Source of the DNA: JANQQN01 sp964519665
Lineage (GTDB): Bacteria; Myxococcota; Kuafuiibacteriia; Kuafuiibacteriales; Kuafuiibacteriaceae
Length of the DNA stretch: 64,000 nt
Direction of reading: 5' to 3'
Assembly (NCBI GenBank): GCA_964519665.1
Contig: CAZFIV010000005.1
Location: forward strand, 62,001 to 126,000
In this document: positions 16,755 through 27,095 of the stretch, in pieces
Layout: every line of letters starts with the position of its first letter
Numbering within the stretch: position 1 is the first letter of the stretch
Program-made: the position numbers and the translations under genes
The notes under the pieces: generated by a model
Database searches by the model: none
Told to the model about the DNA's origin: nothing
What the model saw: only the letters and a program-made list of their open reading frames with translations

Positions 16755-18587
16755 GTGGACGGCTCGGCGCCCGAGGTCGAACGACTCGGCCCCTACCTAC
16801 TGCTGGAGCGGCTCTCGCCTTACGGCATGGTGCAGCCCTATCTCGCGCGGCGGGAAGGCGGCATCGAGCTGGTCGTTGTCAAGCGGCTGCTCCCGCAGCT
16901 CATCCAGCATCCCACGGCGCCGCAAAGGTTCGCCCGGGAGGCCCGGCTGACGCGCCAGCTTAAGAACCGGCACCTGGTACGCACCCTCGACGTCGGACAC
17001 GCGAACGAAGAGCTCTACATCGTCACCGAGTTCGTGGCTGGCGTTCGTCTCGACCTGTTGATGGACGATGTGGCCCAACGGGAACGCACGCTCCCGCTCG
17101 ACGTGGTCGCGGGCATCGCGCTTCGGGTCCTGGACGGGCTTGGGTACGCGCACACCGCCATCGGCCCCGACGGTCGCCCGCTCGCGCTCGTGCATCGGGA
17201 TCTCGCGCCGCGCAGCGTGACGGTGGCCTTCAATGGAGAGGTGAAGATCGGCGACTTCGGTGGCGCCCGGTCGCAGTGGGACTCCGCGCTCACCGCACCG
17301 GGTACCACGGTCGGGACGCTCGCCTACATGAGTCCAGAGCAAGTGGCGCAGGGCGAAGTCGACGCTCGGACCGACCTCTACGGTTTCAGCGTGGTTCTGT
17401 ACGAGCTGCTGACGGGGCAGCCGATGATCGAGACCCAAAACGCGTTGTCGATGCTGCGGGAGATCAAGGACGTCGACCCGATCCCGCTTTTGGACCGTAG
17501 AGGCGACCTGCCGGAGCAACTCGCCGATGTGGTGCACCGCGGTCTGGCCAAAGGTCGGTCCGACCGCTGGCCCGACGCCCGAGCCTACGAAGCAGCCCTG
17601 CGAGAGGCTCTGCAAGCGGTTGCGCCCATGGCTTCGACGGAGCGGCTGGGTGCGTTCGTCCGCGCCTGCCTCCCCCAGCAAGAAGCGCAATTTGTGGAGC
17701 TTCTCGACCGGGTGAGAGCGCTATCCGCGTCCCTGCCGGTCTCGGAGCAGGAGAGTCCCGAGGATCCAGCCCCCGAATGGGCACCTGTCGACGATGAGCC
17801 CCCGCCGCTCGACCCGACCCCGGAGCCCTCCGTGATCACGATGCCCGGACCGGTCGTTCCGGTGTCCGCCGCCGAGAGAGCCCGACCCGGGCGTCCACGC
17901 CGACCGCGGAACGTGTTGCTGGGCGCCCTGGTCGTGCTGACCGCCGCGGTCCTGGTCGTCGCCTTGTGGCGCCTCCTCGTGACGCCAGGCGCCATGGAGC
18001 TGCTGGTCGGCGCCCCCTCGCCGCCGTCGGCGACCGGGGCGTCGCCGGTCGTGCGGTCGGCTTCCGAGCCGGAAGTGTCCGTCATCGCCGCTCCCCCGTC
18101 GGCTCCCGCCGCCGGTGCGTCGTCGGACGAGGCGATCGCGTCCGAGTCGCGAAAGCGCGAACCGTCGCCGAAAGCCGCAGACCCGCGACCAGAGCCCGTC
18201 GGCCGCCCACCCCGACGCTCGACCGACCGAGCCCCCCCACCCCCGGTGTTGGTTCCGGCGGGGCAGACCTCCCCGGCCTTGGTCGCCGGGTCCTCCGATT
18301 CACGACCGGCACCCGGTTCGCCGGCGCCGAGTTCCCGGTTCGCCCCGCGCCTCGCCGAGTTCGCCCGTCGTCTCGAAGCGCTGCGGCAGTCCGAGGATGA
18401 CGCTCGGGCCTTCGATGCGTTGCTGCTCGACATGAAACGCGCGGCTGAGGGCGCTGACCCGAGAATCAAACGAGCTGTCCTGCGCGACCTGTCGGCCGCC
18501 GAACGCGCATTCGATGTCGAAGGCCTTGCGCAGGCCCTCCGTCGACTGCAGCAGTCGGCCGCGGACGAGCGCGCGGGGGCCCCTTGA
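16755..18587 (+). CDS. Ser/Thr protein kinase-like membrane protein, possible pseudokinase
   Basis: A 610-residue protein from GTG 16755. A kinase-fold domain fills residues 10-280. The glycine loop is poor (LERLSPYGMV in place of GxGxxG), the beta-3 lysine is present in LVVVKRL, the catalytic loop is HRDLAPRSV (usual form HRDLKPxN, so the Lys and the Mg-binding Asn are both replaced), and DFGGA and the APE-like YMSPEQ are kept. A Pro-rich linker, one membrane helix (about 384-405) and a low-complexity Pro/Ser-rich outer region with a short helical end follow. It is either a weak kinase or a pseudokinase. It follows the NrnA-like gene by 7 bp. Confidence 0.8.
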   Translation: MDGSAPEVERLGPYLLLERLSPYGMVQPYLARREGGIELVVVKRLLPQLIQHPTAPQRFAREARLTRQLKNRHLVRTLDVGHANEELYIVTEFVAGVRLDLLMDDVAQRERTLPLDVVAGIALRVLDGLGYAHTAIGPDGRPLALVHRDLAPRSVTVAFNGEVKIGDFGGARSQWDSALTAPGTTVGTLAYMSPEQVAQGEVDARTDLYGFSVVLYELLTGQPMIETQNALSMLREIKDVDPIPLLDRRGDLPEQLADVVHRGLAKGRSDRWPDARAYEAALREALQAVAPMASTERLGAFVRACLPQQEAQFVELLDRVRALSASLPVSEQESPEDPAPEWAPVDDEPPPLDPTPEPSVITMPGPVVPVSAAERARPGRPRRPRNVLLGALVVLTAAVLVVALWRLLVTPGAMELLVGAPSPPSATGASPVVRSASEPEVSVIAAPPSAPAAGASSDEAIASESRKREPSPKAADPRPEPVGRPPRRSTDRAPPPPVLVPAGQTSPALVAGSSDSRPAPGSPAPSSRFAPRLAEFARRLEALRQSEDDARAFDALLLDMKRAAEGADPRIKRAVLRDLSAAERAFDVEGLAQALRRLQQSAADERAGAP

Positions 18588-18693
18588 GGGGGCGGCGGTC
18601 GGTGCCGCTCTCGGTGGCTCGGTCTTCGGGGCGTCGCGCACGGACCGGGGTTCTCGGACGAAGAACGTAGCCAACGCAGCGATCAACCAGGCC

Positions 18694-20004
18694 TCACTGG
18701 GGCCCGTCGAGCGCGGCGCTGAGACCGTAGCTGACTCCGCCGGCGACGAGGCCGATCAACAGCGGCCACCACGGAAAGTCCTCCTCGTCGGTCAGGAGGG
18801 TGCCCAAAGACCAGGTCGCGCCGGTAAGCGCGAGGCTGTAGCCGAGGGGACCCACGAGAACGCCGGAGGGATTGATATCGGAACCCGGGGGGGCATCCGG
18901 GTCGTATCCGAAGGTCTGAAAGCTCGACCCGGACGGGCAGTCGGCGCCGATGCAGACGCTGCGAGCGTCTCCGTCTTGCCGGGCGAGGGCATAGATTCCG
19001 AGACCACCGCCTACCGCAAGGAGACCTGCGCCTGTCCAGAGCAACACCTGCCGTCCGACCGGCAAGTCTTCCTCTTTGATGCGGGGAGCAAGCCGGACGT
19101 CGACCGTGTCGCCGGCGACGACGGTGACGACCGCGCGGGCATCATCGTATTTCGGGTGCTGCAGAACGACCTCGTGCCGGCCAGCGTTCGCCTGAGACAA
19201 CAGCGTCTCGCGGGCGCCGGTGCTGCCCACGGTTCGGCCGTCCCACACGATGGCCGCGTGCTGGACCGGGCTCAGGATCCGGACCATCCCATACGGACGC
19301 CAGAACCCCGTTTCTTCGAGCCGCTCCTGGACCGAGCCGGACATGAAGCGGTCGAGGAACGCGCGCACGTCGTCCGCGGACCTCACTTCGGCGGTCGCGT
19401 TTTCGCCGACGACCGCGCCCGCGTCGACCCGCGCTTCGACGGCGTCCTCCCAGTCGGGTAACCGACGTCGGGCGTCATGGTAGAGCTGTAATGCGACGTC
19501 GGTATCGACCATCACCGCCGAGAGCCGGTCGGCTCGGCCGGGGAGGGTGACATTCGAAACCACGATCAGAAATCGAGGGTATTCAACCCCGTCGGCTTTG
19601 AGGCGCCGAACGTGCTCCCGATACGGAAGCCGGGGCCCGCCGGGCGCCGTCAGCGCGCTTGGATCGTAGTCAGGGCGGGCTTTGAGCGCCAAGCAGCCCA
19701 ACCGGCCCCGACACTCTGTGACCAGCTGGTTGGGCAGAGTGAACATGGCCAAGCTGGTGTCGGCTCGAAGTTTCCGATCGACGAGTCGGATAAGCTCGGA
19801 GCTGCGAACATGCGCCGGACGACCGGTCGGCGTGTTCATGACGAACGCGACCGGCTGCCGATCGCCGACCTCGTAGGTCGCCGGACCGGCGGCGAGGGGG
19901 CGAATCCCCGAGACGAATGTGCAGACAGCGAGGCTCAGGGCGAGGCCTTGGCGCAGCCGCGCCGACCCGAGCGAGCGAAGGACGGGAAGGGCGAAACGGG
20001 GCAC
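18694..20004 (-). CDS. exported PEGA-domain-like membrane protein
   Basis: A 436-residue protein with a signal peptide (about 1-40) and a large exported N-terminal domain (about 45-230) that I do not recognise. A PEGA-like beta domain follows (about 240-310: AAIVWDGRTVG, RHEVVLQHPKYDDARAVVTVVAGD). The rest has two or three hydrophobic helices separated by a short Gly/Pro loop. PEGA domains are small surface or periplasmic beta modules common in this lineage. The start is GTG 20004. It is divergent from the kinase-WD40 gene, 127 bp away, suggesting shared regulation. Confidence 0.65.
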   Translation of the reverse strand: MPRFALPVLRSLGSARLRQGLALSLAVCTFVSGIRPLAAGPATYEVGDRQPVAFVMNTPTGRPAHVRSSELIRLVDRKLRADTSLAMFTLPNQLVTECRGRLGCLALKARPDYDPSALTAPGGPRLPYREHVRRLKADGVEYPRFLIVVSNVTLPGRADRLSAVMVDTDVALQLYHDARRRLPDWEDAVEARVDAGAVVGENATAEVRSADDVRAFLDRFMSGSVQERLEETGFWRPYGMVRILSPVQHAAIVWDGRTVGSTGARETLLSQANAGRHEVVLQHPKYDDARAVVTVVAGDTVDVRLAPRIKEEDLPVGRQVLLWTGAGLLAVGGGLGIYALARQDGDARSVCIGADCPSGSSFQTFGYDPDAPPGSDINPSGVLVGPLGYSLALTGATWSLGTLLTDEEDFPWWPLLIGLVAGGVSYGLSAALDGPQ

Positions 20005-20131
20005 GTGCGAAGGCTACCAGAAAACGGGCGGTCTGCCGGGGGCGGGGGGCGCCGCTGACCGGGGCGAGCGGATTTCAGATCGGGCGCGCTCCGACCTTGA
20101 AGGCCCTGGTTACGAAGGGTACTCATCCAGC

Positions 20132-23100
20132 ATGAAAGATGGGGCGGGGCCCCCCGGCGCGAAGACCGAGACGCTGGAGCATCAGCCCGAAATTCCGAGT
20201 GAAGCGGTTCCCGACACGATGCGTCGGGATCAGCAGCCCGCCGGGGCCGAGTCGGTCGCGGCGTCCGGGACGCCGCCGGCCGCCGTTCCGCTGACCCGAC
20301 CGGTCGACCATCTAGCGGCCGACCGAGCGCGGGGCGGGGCGCCAGACGATGACCCGGACTTTCCGGAGGTCGACCGGCACAACTACGTGGTGGGGGCGGA
20401 GTTCGCCCGCGGCGGCCTCGGGCGCATCCTCGAGGCGCGCGACCGGCGCTTGGATCGCACGGTCGCCATCAAAGAGCTCCTATCGACGGATGCGAGAGCT
20501 CAGGCTCGGTTCATCCGCGAAGCCAAGATCACCGCCCGTCTCGAGCATCCCAACATCGTCCCGATCCACGAGGCCGGACATTGGCCGGGTGGGCCACGCT
20601 TTTACGCCATGAAGCTGGTGCGAGGCGAGACGCTCGCCTCTCGTTTCGAAGACGCGGTCACCGAAGAAGATCGTCAGGCTCTGCTTCCGCACCTGATCAA
20701 CGTCGCGGAGGCGGTCGCGTACGCCCATAGTCAAGGCATCCTGCATCGCGACCTCAAGCCCTCCAACGTGATGGTGGGGCTGTTCGGCGAAACCGTAGTG
20801 ATCGACTGGGGCCTGGCGAAGGATCTGAACGACGACGAGTCGTACCTGCCCTCCTCGGACGACCACATGAGCCCCGGGCCATTCGCGACGTCGGATGGGA
20901 TCGTCGTCGGAACGCCGCCGTATATGCCGCCGGAGCAAGCGATGGCTCAGCCGCTCGACGAGCGGGCCGATGTGTACGCCCTCGGCGCGATGCTTTATCA
21001 CGTACTGTCGGGCCGGCGGCCGTATCACAATACCCGTCCACGCGAGATCCTCTCGAAGGTGGTCGAAGGGCCTCCGCTTCCGCTCGAAGACCTCACCGTC
21101 GATGTCGCGCCCGACCTGTTGGCGATCGTCAACAAGGCGATGGCCCGCAACCCGGACGACCGCTACCGCACCGCCGAGGAAATGGCGGAAGAGCTTCGCC
21201 GCTTCAAGGCCGGGCGGCTCGTGCGAGCGCACGACTACTCGCCGCTGCAGCTGCTGACTCGCTTCGTTCGGCGAAACTGGGCCATCGTCACCACGTGCGC
21301 GGTCGCGCTGGCGGTCATGGTCGGGTTCGGAACGCTGAGCGTCATGAAGATCCGCGAACAGCGGGATGTTGCGGAGATAGAGAAGCAACAGGCTGAAGAG
21401 CGTCTTCAGAAGTTCATTCTCGAAAAGGCGCGGGTCATGCTCGTCAGCGATCCGACCGAAACGATCGCGTGGCTCAAGCACCTTCCGGCCGGTGAGCCGC
21501 AAGCGGCGACCGCGGCCGCAGAGGCCGCCGACCTCGGAGTGGCGCGATGGGTGCTCGAAGAGCACACGGCGGCGGTCAATCGGGTGGTCGTAAGCCCCGA
21601 CGGTCGCCTGGGCGCGTCGGTGGCCGACGATTCAGTGGCCGTCCTTTGGGACCTCGAAACGGGCGCCGTCGTCCGGCGCCTGACCGACCACACCGAGAAG
21701 ATCACCCAGGTCGTTTTCGGGCCGCGTGGGCGTTGGCTCGCGACGGGGAGCCACGACGATACCGTGCGGTTGTGGCCCATCGAGGGTGCTGGGCCGGCCC
21801 GGGTCTTTTCGGGCCATCAACAGCACATCAAGGCGCTGACCTTCGACGCGACCGGAGAGCTCGTCGCGGCCGCTTGTGAAGATGGCCTAGTGCTGGTCTG
21901 GTCGCTCGACGGCACCGAGCAGTTTCGGTTCGACATGAAGACGAAGGGCCGCTTTCCACGGGTGGCGTTCGTGCCCCCGACCGATGCCTCCGGCCGCTGG
22001 CTCGCGGTTTCCGGGTATGAGTCCCGGGTGCGGCTGTTATCGCTGGACGGTCGCGGCGAACGAGCCCTCGCCGCCGAGACCGAGCAGGTCGGCGGCCAAA
22101 ACACCGCTGGCCTCGCGGTGTCGTCGGACGGTCGGTGGTTGGCGGCGGGAACCATCAACGGCCCGATGCGGCTATGGGACCTGCAGACGGGAGACATGCG
22201 GACCCTCGATGGCGAACCCGATCGGTGGAGCAGAGTTGCGTTTTCACCGGAAGGGGACCGCCTGGTCGCAGGCGGTCTCGCCTCTTTCGTGAGGGTGTGG
22301 TCCACGTCCGAAACGAAGCCGGTCGTTCGCCTGCACGGACATCGAGAGCGGATCACCGATCTTCGTTTCTTCGCGGACGGTCGGCACCTCCTGTCGGCGA
22401 GCTGGGATGGCACGGTCCGGATCTGGACTCAGTTCGAGCCTGAGGCCACCGCCGACGAAACACTGCGAGGGCACGCCGACTGGGTCACCAGCGTGGCCGT
22501 GACTCCGAATGGTTCCCGTATTTTGAGTGGAAGCGCGGACGGCACGGTGAGGGTCTGGGAAGTCAGCCTTCCGAACCAGCATCGGCTGGTGGGTCACTCG
22601 GTCGGCGTGCATGGCCTCGCCTTCGTCGGGCCGGACGGGCAAAAACTGGTGTCGGGCGGCCACGACAATACGGTCCGGGTGTGGGACCTGAAGACTCGCC
22701 GGTCGACCGCGCTCGAGGGCCACACGGACCACATCTTTCGAGTTCAGGTTTCTCCCGACGGTCGCTGGGCCGCGAGCAGCAGTGACGACCAGCTCGTCTA
22801 CCTGTGGGACCTCGACTCGCTGACCGGCCGACCGTTGAGCGGCCACCGAGCCGATGTCGAGGAGCTCACTTTCAGTCCTGATGGTCGATGGCTGGTCTCG
22901 GCGGGCGAAGACGACGTGGCGTACGTGTGGTCGATCCCCGACGGGAAGGGGCAGCGCCTGGAGGGACACACGGGCGATGTGACGGATGTCGCTTTTCACC
23001 CGTCCAAGCCGTGGGTCGCCACCAGTAGTCGCGACGGGACCGTCCGGATCTGGGACGTCGACGGACGGGTTCTTCAGCTGTTCGACGCGTTCGACAAGCA

Positions 23101-23638
23101 GGTGTGGAGCGTCGATTTCGACCCGGCCGGCGATACCGTGGCGGCCGCTTCGAGCGACGGCACCCTGCGGCTCATTTCGTCGGCAAACGGGCAGGAGATC
23201 CATCGGTACGACGGTCTGGGTGAAGCCCGGCGAGCGCGATATTCACCGGATGGAACGTTCATCGCCGTTACGACGTCGGGCAAGAACCTCTACCTTTGCC
23301 GGGTCGCGTTCGATCTGTGCGACCGCCTGTACGGGCCTCGCGCCACCGTCCAGGATCTCGCTTTTTCTCGAAACAGTTCGGCGCTGGTGGTCGGCGGCAG
23401 CGACAACACGGTTCGGGTGTACGACGTTGAGACTCAGGAAAGCCGTGTTTACCGAGGTCACAAGGCGCCGATCTTCGACGTCGATGTGAGTCCGAATGGG
23501 CGCTGGATCGCCTCGGCGAGTGCGGATGCCGACGTTCGGCTGTGGGAGCTGCGTATGCCGCCCAAGCCCGATCAACTTGAGAACTGGCTCAAGGAGCGTA
23601 CACGAAAGACGGTCGAGCTGATGCGCACGGCCGAATGA
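20132..23638 (+). CDS. Ser/Thr protein kinase with C-terminal WD40 repeats
   Basis: A 1168-residue protein from ATG 20132. The kinase domain (about 85-370) looks active: FARGGLGRI glycine loop, TVAIKEL lysine, HRDLKPSNV catalytic loop, IDWGLAK in the DFG position (a common bacterial form) and TPPYMPPEQA. One membrane helix lies near 382-402 and a coiled-coil-like stretch near 408-440. From about 478 to the end there are about 16 WD40-type units, with endings such as VLWDLE, VRVWEVS and VRIWDVD; a few (around units 4, 13 and 14) are degenerate. The layout suggests a cytosolic kinase with an extracytoplasmic two-propeller sensor. It begins a same-strand gene series. Confidence 0.9.
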   Translation: MKDGAGPPGAKTETLEHQPEIPSEAVPDTMRRDQQPAGAESVAASGTPPAAVPLTRPVDHLAADRARGGAPDDDPDFPEVDRHNYVVGAEFARGGLGRILEARDRRLDRTVAIKELLSTDARAQARFIREAKITARLEHPNIVPIHEAGHWPGGPRFYAMKLVRGETLASRFEDAVTEEDRQALLPHLINVAEAVAYAHSQGILHRDLKPSNVMVGLFGETVVIDWGLAKDLNDDESYLPSSDDHMSPGPFATSDGIVVGTPPYMPPEQAMAQPLDERADVYALGAMLYHVLSGRRPYHNTRPREILSKVVEGPPLPLEDLTVDVAPDLLAIVNKAMARNPDDRYRTAEEMAEELRRFKAGRLVRAHDYSPLQLLTRFVRRNWAIVTTCAVALAVMVGFGTLSVMKIREQRDVAEIEKQQAEERLQKFILEKARVMLVSDPTETIAWLKHLPAGEPQAATAAAEAADLGVARWVLEEHTAAVNRVVVSPDGRLGASVADDSVAVLWDLETGAVVRRLTDHTEKITQVVFGPRGRWLATGSHDDTVRLWPIEGAGPARVFSGHQQHIKALTFDATGELVAAACEDGLVLVWSLDGTEQFRFDMKTKGRFPRVAFVPPTDASGRWLAVSGYESRVRLLSLDGRGERALAAETEQVGGQNTAGLAVSSDGRWLAAGTINGPMRLWDLQTGDMRTLDGEPDRWSRVAFSPEGDRLVAGGLASFVRVWSTSETKPVVRLHGHRERITDLRFFADGRHLLSASWDGTVRIWTQFEPEATADETLRGHADWVTSVAVTPNGSRILSGSADGTVRVWEVSLPNQHRLVGHSVGVHGLAFVGPDGQKLVSGGHDNTVRVWDLKTRRSTALEGHTDHIFRVQVSPDGRWAASSSDDQLVYLWDLDSLTGRPLSGHRADVEELTFSPDGRWLVSAGEDDVAYVWSIPDGKGQRLEGHTGDVTDVAFHPSKPWVATSSRDGTVRIWDVDGRVLQLFDAFDKQVWSVDFDPAGDTVAAASSDGTLRLISSANGQEIHRYDGLGEARRARYSPDGTFIAVTTSGKNLYLCRVAFDLCDRLYGPRATVQDLAFSRNSSALVVGGSDNTVRVYDVETQESRVYRGHKAPIFDVDVSPNGRWIASASADADVRLWELRMPPKPDQLENWLKERTRKTVELMRTAE

Positions 23639-23702
23639 GCGCAACCGCGTGGTAAGCTCTCCGCTGAAGGCAGCGGCTGAGGTGGGCTCTGATTTTCACA
23701 CG

Positions 23703-25859
23703 ATGACTTCTCCGCCGGCGATGTCTCGCCCCTCCGAGATCGGGGAAGCCGAGGCGCGTGCGCTATTTGCGGGCAACGATCCCATCCTGTCGACCATTGC
23801 CGCGCGATTCGCGGCCCCTCGGGTCCGGCCGATCCACCTTCGTCGGACCGCCGCCACCACCCTCGGGCATACGTTCGGTCCGGACCTCGACCGCTGGCTG
23901 GGATTGTTCGAGACCTTCGAGATGGAAACGGCCGATCCCGGCGAATGCGAGCTCATGCCGCCGGCGTGGGCGACCGGCCTTCGGGGGCTGGTAGAGCCGT
24001 CGGGCGCCGGCCGAACGGCGGCGGCCCTCGGTTTCATGTCCGCCTGCTCGGTAGTCGTTCAGCAAGACGGGATGAGTTACCTCGCCTCGTGGGCCAGCAC
24101 CGCCGGTCACGCCTCCAAAGTCTATTATTTCCACCCTCACGATTGGGGGCTATGGCCGACCGATGGTTCGCTCACCGCCCGATTGTTTCGAATCGTGCAG
24201 GAGGAAGACCGGCCCTCGTTTGAAGATATCCGTTTTCAGGGCGACGAAGCCGAGCGGTTGGCGGCGGCCCTGACCGTATTCGAGGAGGCGACTCGAAGCG
24301 ACAAGCTGCCGGCTCATCTCGACCCGTCGGTGCTGTTTCCTCGGGCGAACTGGATCGTTCATGCGTTGCTCGGCGTAGGGCGCTCGTGGTCGGTCGATCT
24401 GGGTGAGGCGTCGTCGCTCGCTCGCTTCGACCTGGAGCGGCCCCATCTGCCCGCGTGGCCCCATTTGGCGACGTACTGGCTATGGTCGCACTACTTGCTC
24501 GGAAATCGCCATGACCTCGAGGAGGTCTTGAGGGCGACCGAACGGATGACGTCGCCGGTCGTTGTCGAGAGCCGTTCGATCATTCGAGAGCTGCAAGATG
24601 GCCAACGGATCAAGCTCGGCGAGCGGGACCGCCGCGCGTTCGAGGCGCTACAGGTCGAGTTGCAAGACCTCGTCCCCAAAGAGGCGCTGACGCGCGACGT
24701 GCAGCGGCGAACCATGCAACGCCGCGACGCGTTGGCGCGGCAGCGCCAGACCGAGCTCGACGCCCGGACTCATCTCGATATCATCGCGGCGGACGAGCCG
24801 TTGGTCTTCGAGGCGCTGCTGCTGTTGGACCATCTCAGCCAGGGCGGAGCCGCAGCGCCCGCACCGGCTCCCGTACACGGCGGGCTGGCCGTTGACGCGG
24901 CGATGGACCGACTTGCCGAGCTGATGGAGGCGCGGTTTCGGCCCCTGGTCCTCGCCCGACTCGAGCGGTCCCTCAAGCGCGACGATGTCCATCAGGACGC
25001 TGGCTGGGGCTTGATCCTCGCGTGGGCGGCGCTGGCCCACGACCTCGACGAGTTCGACACCGTCCTCGATGAGTTCGGACGGAGCTGCTTAGGGACCCGA
25101 CGACAGCGGGAGCTCTACCGCGCCTACGGCTGCTTCGATGATCCCCGGGCGACTCGACTGCTCGCCAAAGGGGCGATGGCTTGGATCGGGGAGGTCGACG
25201 ATTGGATCCGGATGGCGCCCAGCGAACCGCTCCTGCAGCTGCTGAAGCGAGACACACTCGAGACGCATGAGGTGATCGCCAAGCTGCTTGAGACGGCGAC
25301 CTTTTCGCCGGCGAACTGGGACGAATGCGTGGCGGCGGCCGCCGCCGCCGGCGAGCTCGGATCTCGGCGAGCCGTGGCCGGTCTGCGGCGGGCGGTCGCA
25401 GCTCAGCTGGGCCGAGTAGACGATGGGGGGCGCGCAAAAGTGGTCCGAGCGCTGATCGGGGCCGACCCTGACGCGCTCCCGTTCCTGAGGGCGAGGTTCG
25501 AAGACCGCCTTAAGGTGTGGAAGACCGCATCCCAAGACGATCTATGGGAGCCTCAGCGTGATCTCGCGTGCCTTCTCGCGGGTCTGTTGCCGCTGGCGCC
25601 CGAAGATGCCGACGTGGTCGACACGGCGCGGCGGTTGCTCGCGCGTTTTCGGGGGAGCGTCGATCCTCGGCGGACGCCGCGGCTCGACCTGCTCGCTGCG
25701 GCGCAGGCGATCATCGAGGGCGTCCGCGATGGGCAGGTTCAGGTGTTGAAGCCATCGGTGACCCTCTTCACAGATATGACCTTCAAGGAGACCTCGTCGA
25801 CCTCGGGGCCCGGCCGCGCCTTGCGGGGGCTTGCGAGATCGGTCGCCGCCGAACTCTGA
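23703..25859 (+). CDS. large protein of unknown function, partly helical repeat-like
   Basis: A protein of about 718 residues, starting at ATG 23703 or at the GTG 23649 that lies 10 bp after the kinase stop. It has no signal peptide or membrane segment. Residues 1-230 contain a domain I do not recognise, with an aromatic strand segment (SKVYYFHPHDWGLWP). The middle is strongly helical, and from about 470 on it looks like HEAT-type helix pairs (RDTLETHEVIAKLLE, AAAAGELGSRRAVAGLRRAVA, AKVVRALIGADPDALPFL). Its position right behind a kinase and upstream of an FHA gene suggests a target or scaffold, which is inference. Confidence 0.6.
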   Translation: MTSPPAMSRPSEIGEAEARALFAGNDPILSTIAARFAAPRVRPIHLRRTAATTLGHTFGPDLDRWLGLFETFEMETADPGECELMPPAWATGLRGLVEPSGAGRTAAALGFMSACSVVVQQDGMSYLASWASTAGHASKVYYFHPHDWGLWPTDGSLTARLFRIVQEEDRPSFEDIRFQGDEAERLAAALTVFEEATRSDKLPAHLDPSVLFPRANWIVHALLGVGRSWSVDLGEASSLARFDLERPHLPAWPHLATYWLWSHYLLGNRHDLEEVLRATERMTSPVVVESRSIIRELQDGQRIKLGERDRRAFEALQVELQDLVPKEALTRDVQRRTMQRRDALARQRQTELDARTHLDIIAADEPLVFEALLLLDHLSQGGAAAPAPAPVHGGLAVDAAMDRLAELMEARFRPLVLARLERSLKRDDVHQDAGWGLILAWAALAHDLDEFDTVLDEFGRSCLGTRRQRELYRAYGCFDDPRATRLLAKGAMAWIGEVDDWIRMAPSEPLLQLLKRDTLETHEVIAKLLETATFSPANWDECVAAAAAAGELGSRRAVAGLRRAVAAQLGRVDDGGRAKVVRALIGADPDALPFLRARFEDRLKVWKTASQDDLWEPQRDLACLLAGLLPLAPEDADVVDTARRLLARFRGSVDPRRTPRLDLLAAAQAIIEGVRDGQVQVLKPSVTLFTDMTFKETSSTSGPGRALRGLARSVAAEL

Positions 25860-26066
25860 GCTTCGCAATTCCTGACTTGGTGGGCAGTCGCCAGGTCTGG
25901 TATCCCTCGAACCAATGCGGACGGGTTCGAGGGCGACGCTCGCCACCAGGGCGTTGACTCGTCAGCCTGCTCCCGGTTCGCACGAGCGCGCGCCAACAAG
26001 TCCAAAGCCTTTTCAGGACCTTATCGCGGAGTCCTTCGACCAGCCGACGGCGGAGGTTGAAGCGGA

Positions 26067-27095
26067 GTGACGACCGGGCTGTCGAGAGTTTTTCGCCGCG
26101 GCCTTCGCGCCCGCCAGGAGCGGTTGAACAGCCGAACGCTCGCGGGCGGAGATCGCCTGCTGGTCCCTCCGACGGGGCCTCGTGGCTTTGATGCCGAGTC
26201 GCTGTTCTATTCACAGTACGAGACGATTCGGGCTGGTCTCAACGCGCACCAAGAACAGGGTGTCCTGATCTTCGCCTTCAACGCCCAAGGCGTCGCGTTG
26301 GCCCAGGGATGGCTCCGAGCGACCCTCGACAAGACCCGGGCGGCCATCGTTGGTCGACACACGGCTTGCGGACTGGCCGTACCGACCGCCGATCGCAACG
26401 TATCGCTTCGTCACTTGGCCGTGCTGGTGCGCGCATGCTCACATTCCGAGGCGCAGATCCGGGTCCTCGATTTGCACACACCGCGAGGATTCACCGACGA
26501 AGAGGGGGAGGTTCTATCGGCCGCGACCGCCGAGGGGCCGCTCTTTCTGGGACTCGATGGCCTGAGACTCGCTTTTTTGGTCACCGGAGAAGCGGCGCCC
26601 GCAGATGCTCGCGCCGCGTACTCGGCCATACCGGCTCGGGTGCTGATCGAAGAACGAAAGGGTACTTTCGGTGTCCATCCGAGGCGGCAGCACTTCGATC
26701 TCGCGCCGGTCTCGGAGATCGAGCAAACGCTGGTTCGCAGCACCGAGGGGCCGGTGGCCGCGGTCGCCGACCTTTGTGCGCCCGACGAAAAAGCGCAGGG
26801 GGAGCTGGTGATCCGGGGATCGCAGCGCGCGGTCCGTCGCGCAGTCGGTGGATCCGCGCTCGACCGTGGAATCCTGGTCGGGCGCTACGAACGTTGCGCC
26901 GTTGGACTCGATGCCGGTCGTTTGTCGCGTGTGCACTTCCTGATCCTGCGCGACGGCGATCGGATCATCGGCATCGACACCGCGAGCACCAACGGGACCT
27001 GGATCGGGGAGCGCGATATCAATCTGATCAGGCTCGAAGACGGGACGAGCGTCAGCTTGGCGCGAGAGCTCGACCTGACCTGGCACGAGGATTGA
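26067..27095 (+). CDS. double FHA-domain protein
   Basis: A 342-residue protein from GTG 26067, with GGAGG about 10 bases upstream. Two FHA-like domains are visible. The first (about 80-180) has VGRHTACGLAVPT with VSLRHLAVL; the second (about 260-335) has ILVGRYERCAVG, LSRVHFLIL and ASTNGTWIG, the classic FHA phosphothreonine-pocket pattern GR...SR.H...NGT. The N-terminal 70 residues are unassigned. FHA domains bind phosphothreonine peptides, so this fits a reader of the kinase encoded two genes upstream. The next gene starts directly after its stop. Confidence 0.82.
   Translation: MTTGLSRVFRRGLRARQERLNSRTLAGGDRLLVPPTGPRGFDAESLFYSQYETIRAGLNAHQEQGVLIFAFNAQGVALAQGWLRATLDKTRAAIVGRHTACGLAVPTADRNVSLRHLAVLVRACSHSEAQIRVLDLHTPRGFTDEEGEVLSAATAEGPLFLGLDGLRLAFLVTGEAAPADARAAYSAIPARVLIEERKGTFGVHPRRQHFDLAPVSEIEQTLVRSTEGPVAAVADLCAPDEKAQGELVIRGSQRAVRRAVGGSALDRGILVGRYERCAVGLDAGRLSRVHFLILRDGDRIIGIDTASTNGTWIGERDINLIRLEDGTSVSLARELDLTWHED

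Noticed and set aside
22244..23203. Long antisense frame inside the kinase-WD40 gene
   Set aside because: It mirrors the regular WD40 repeat on the other strand; no start signal or recognisable motif.
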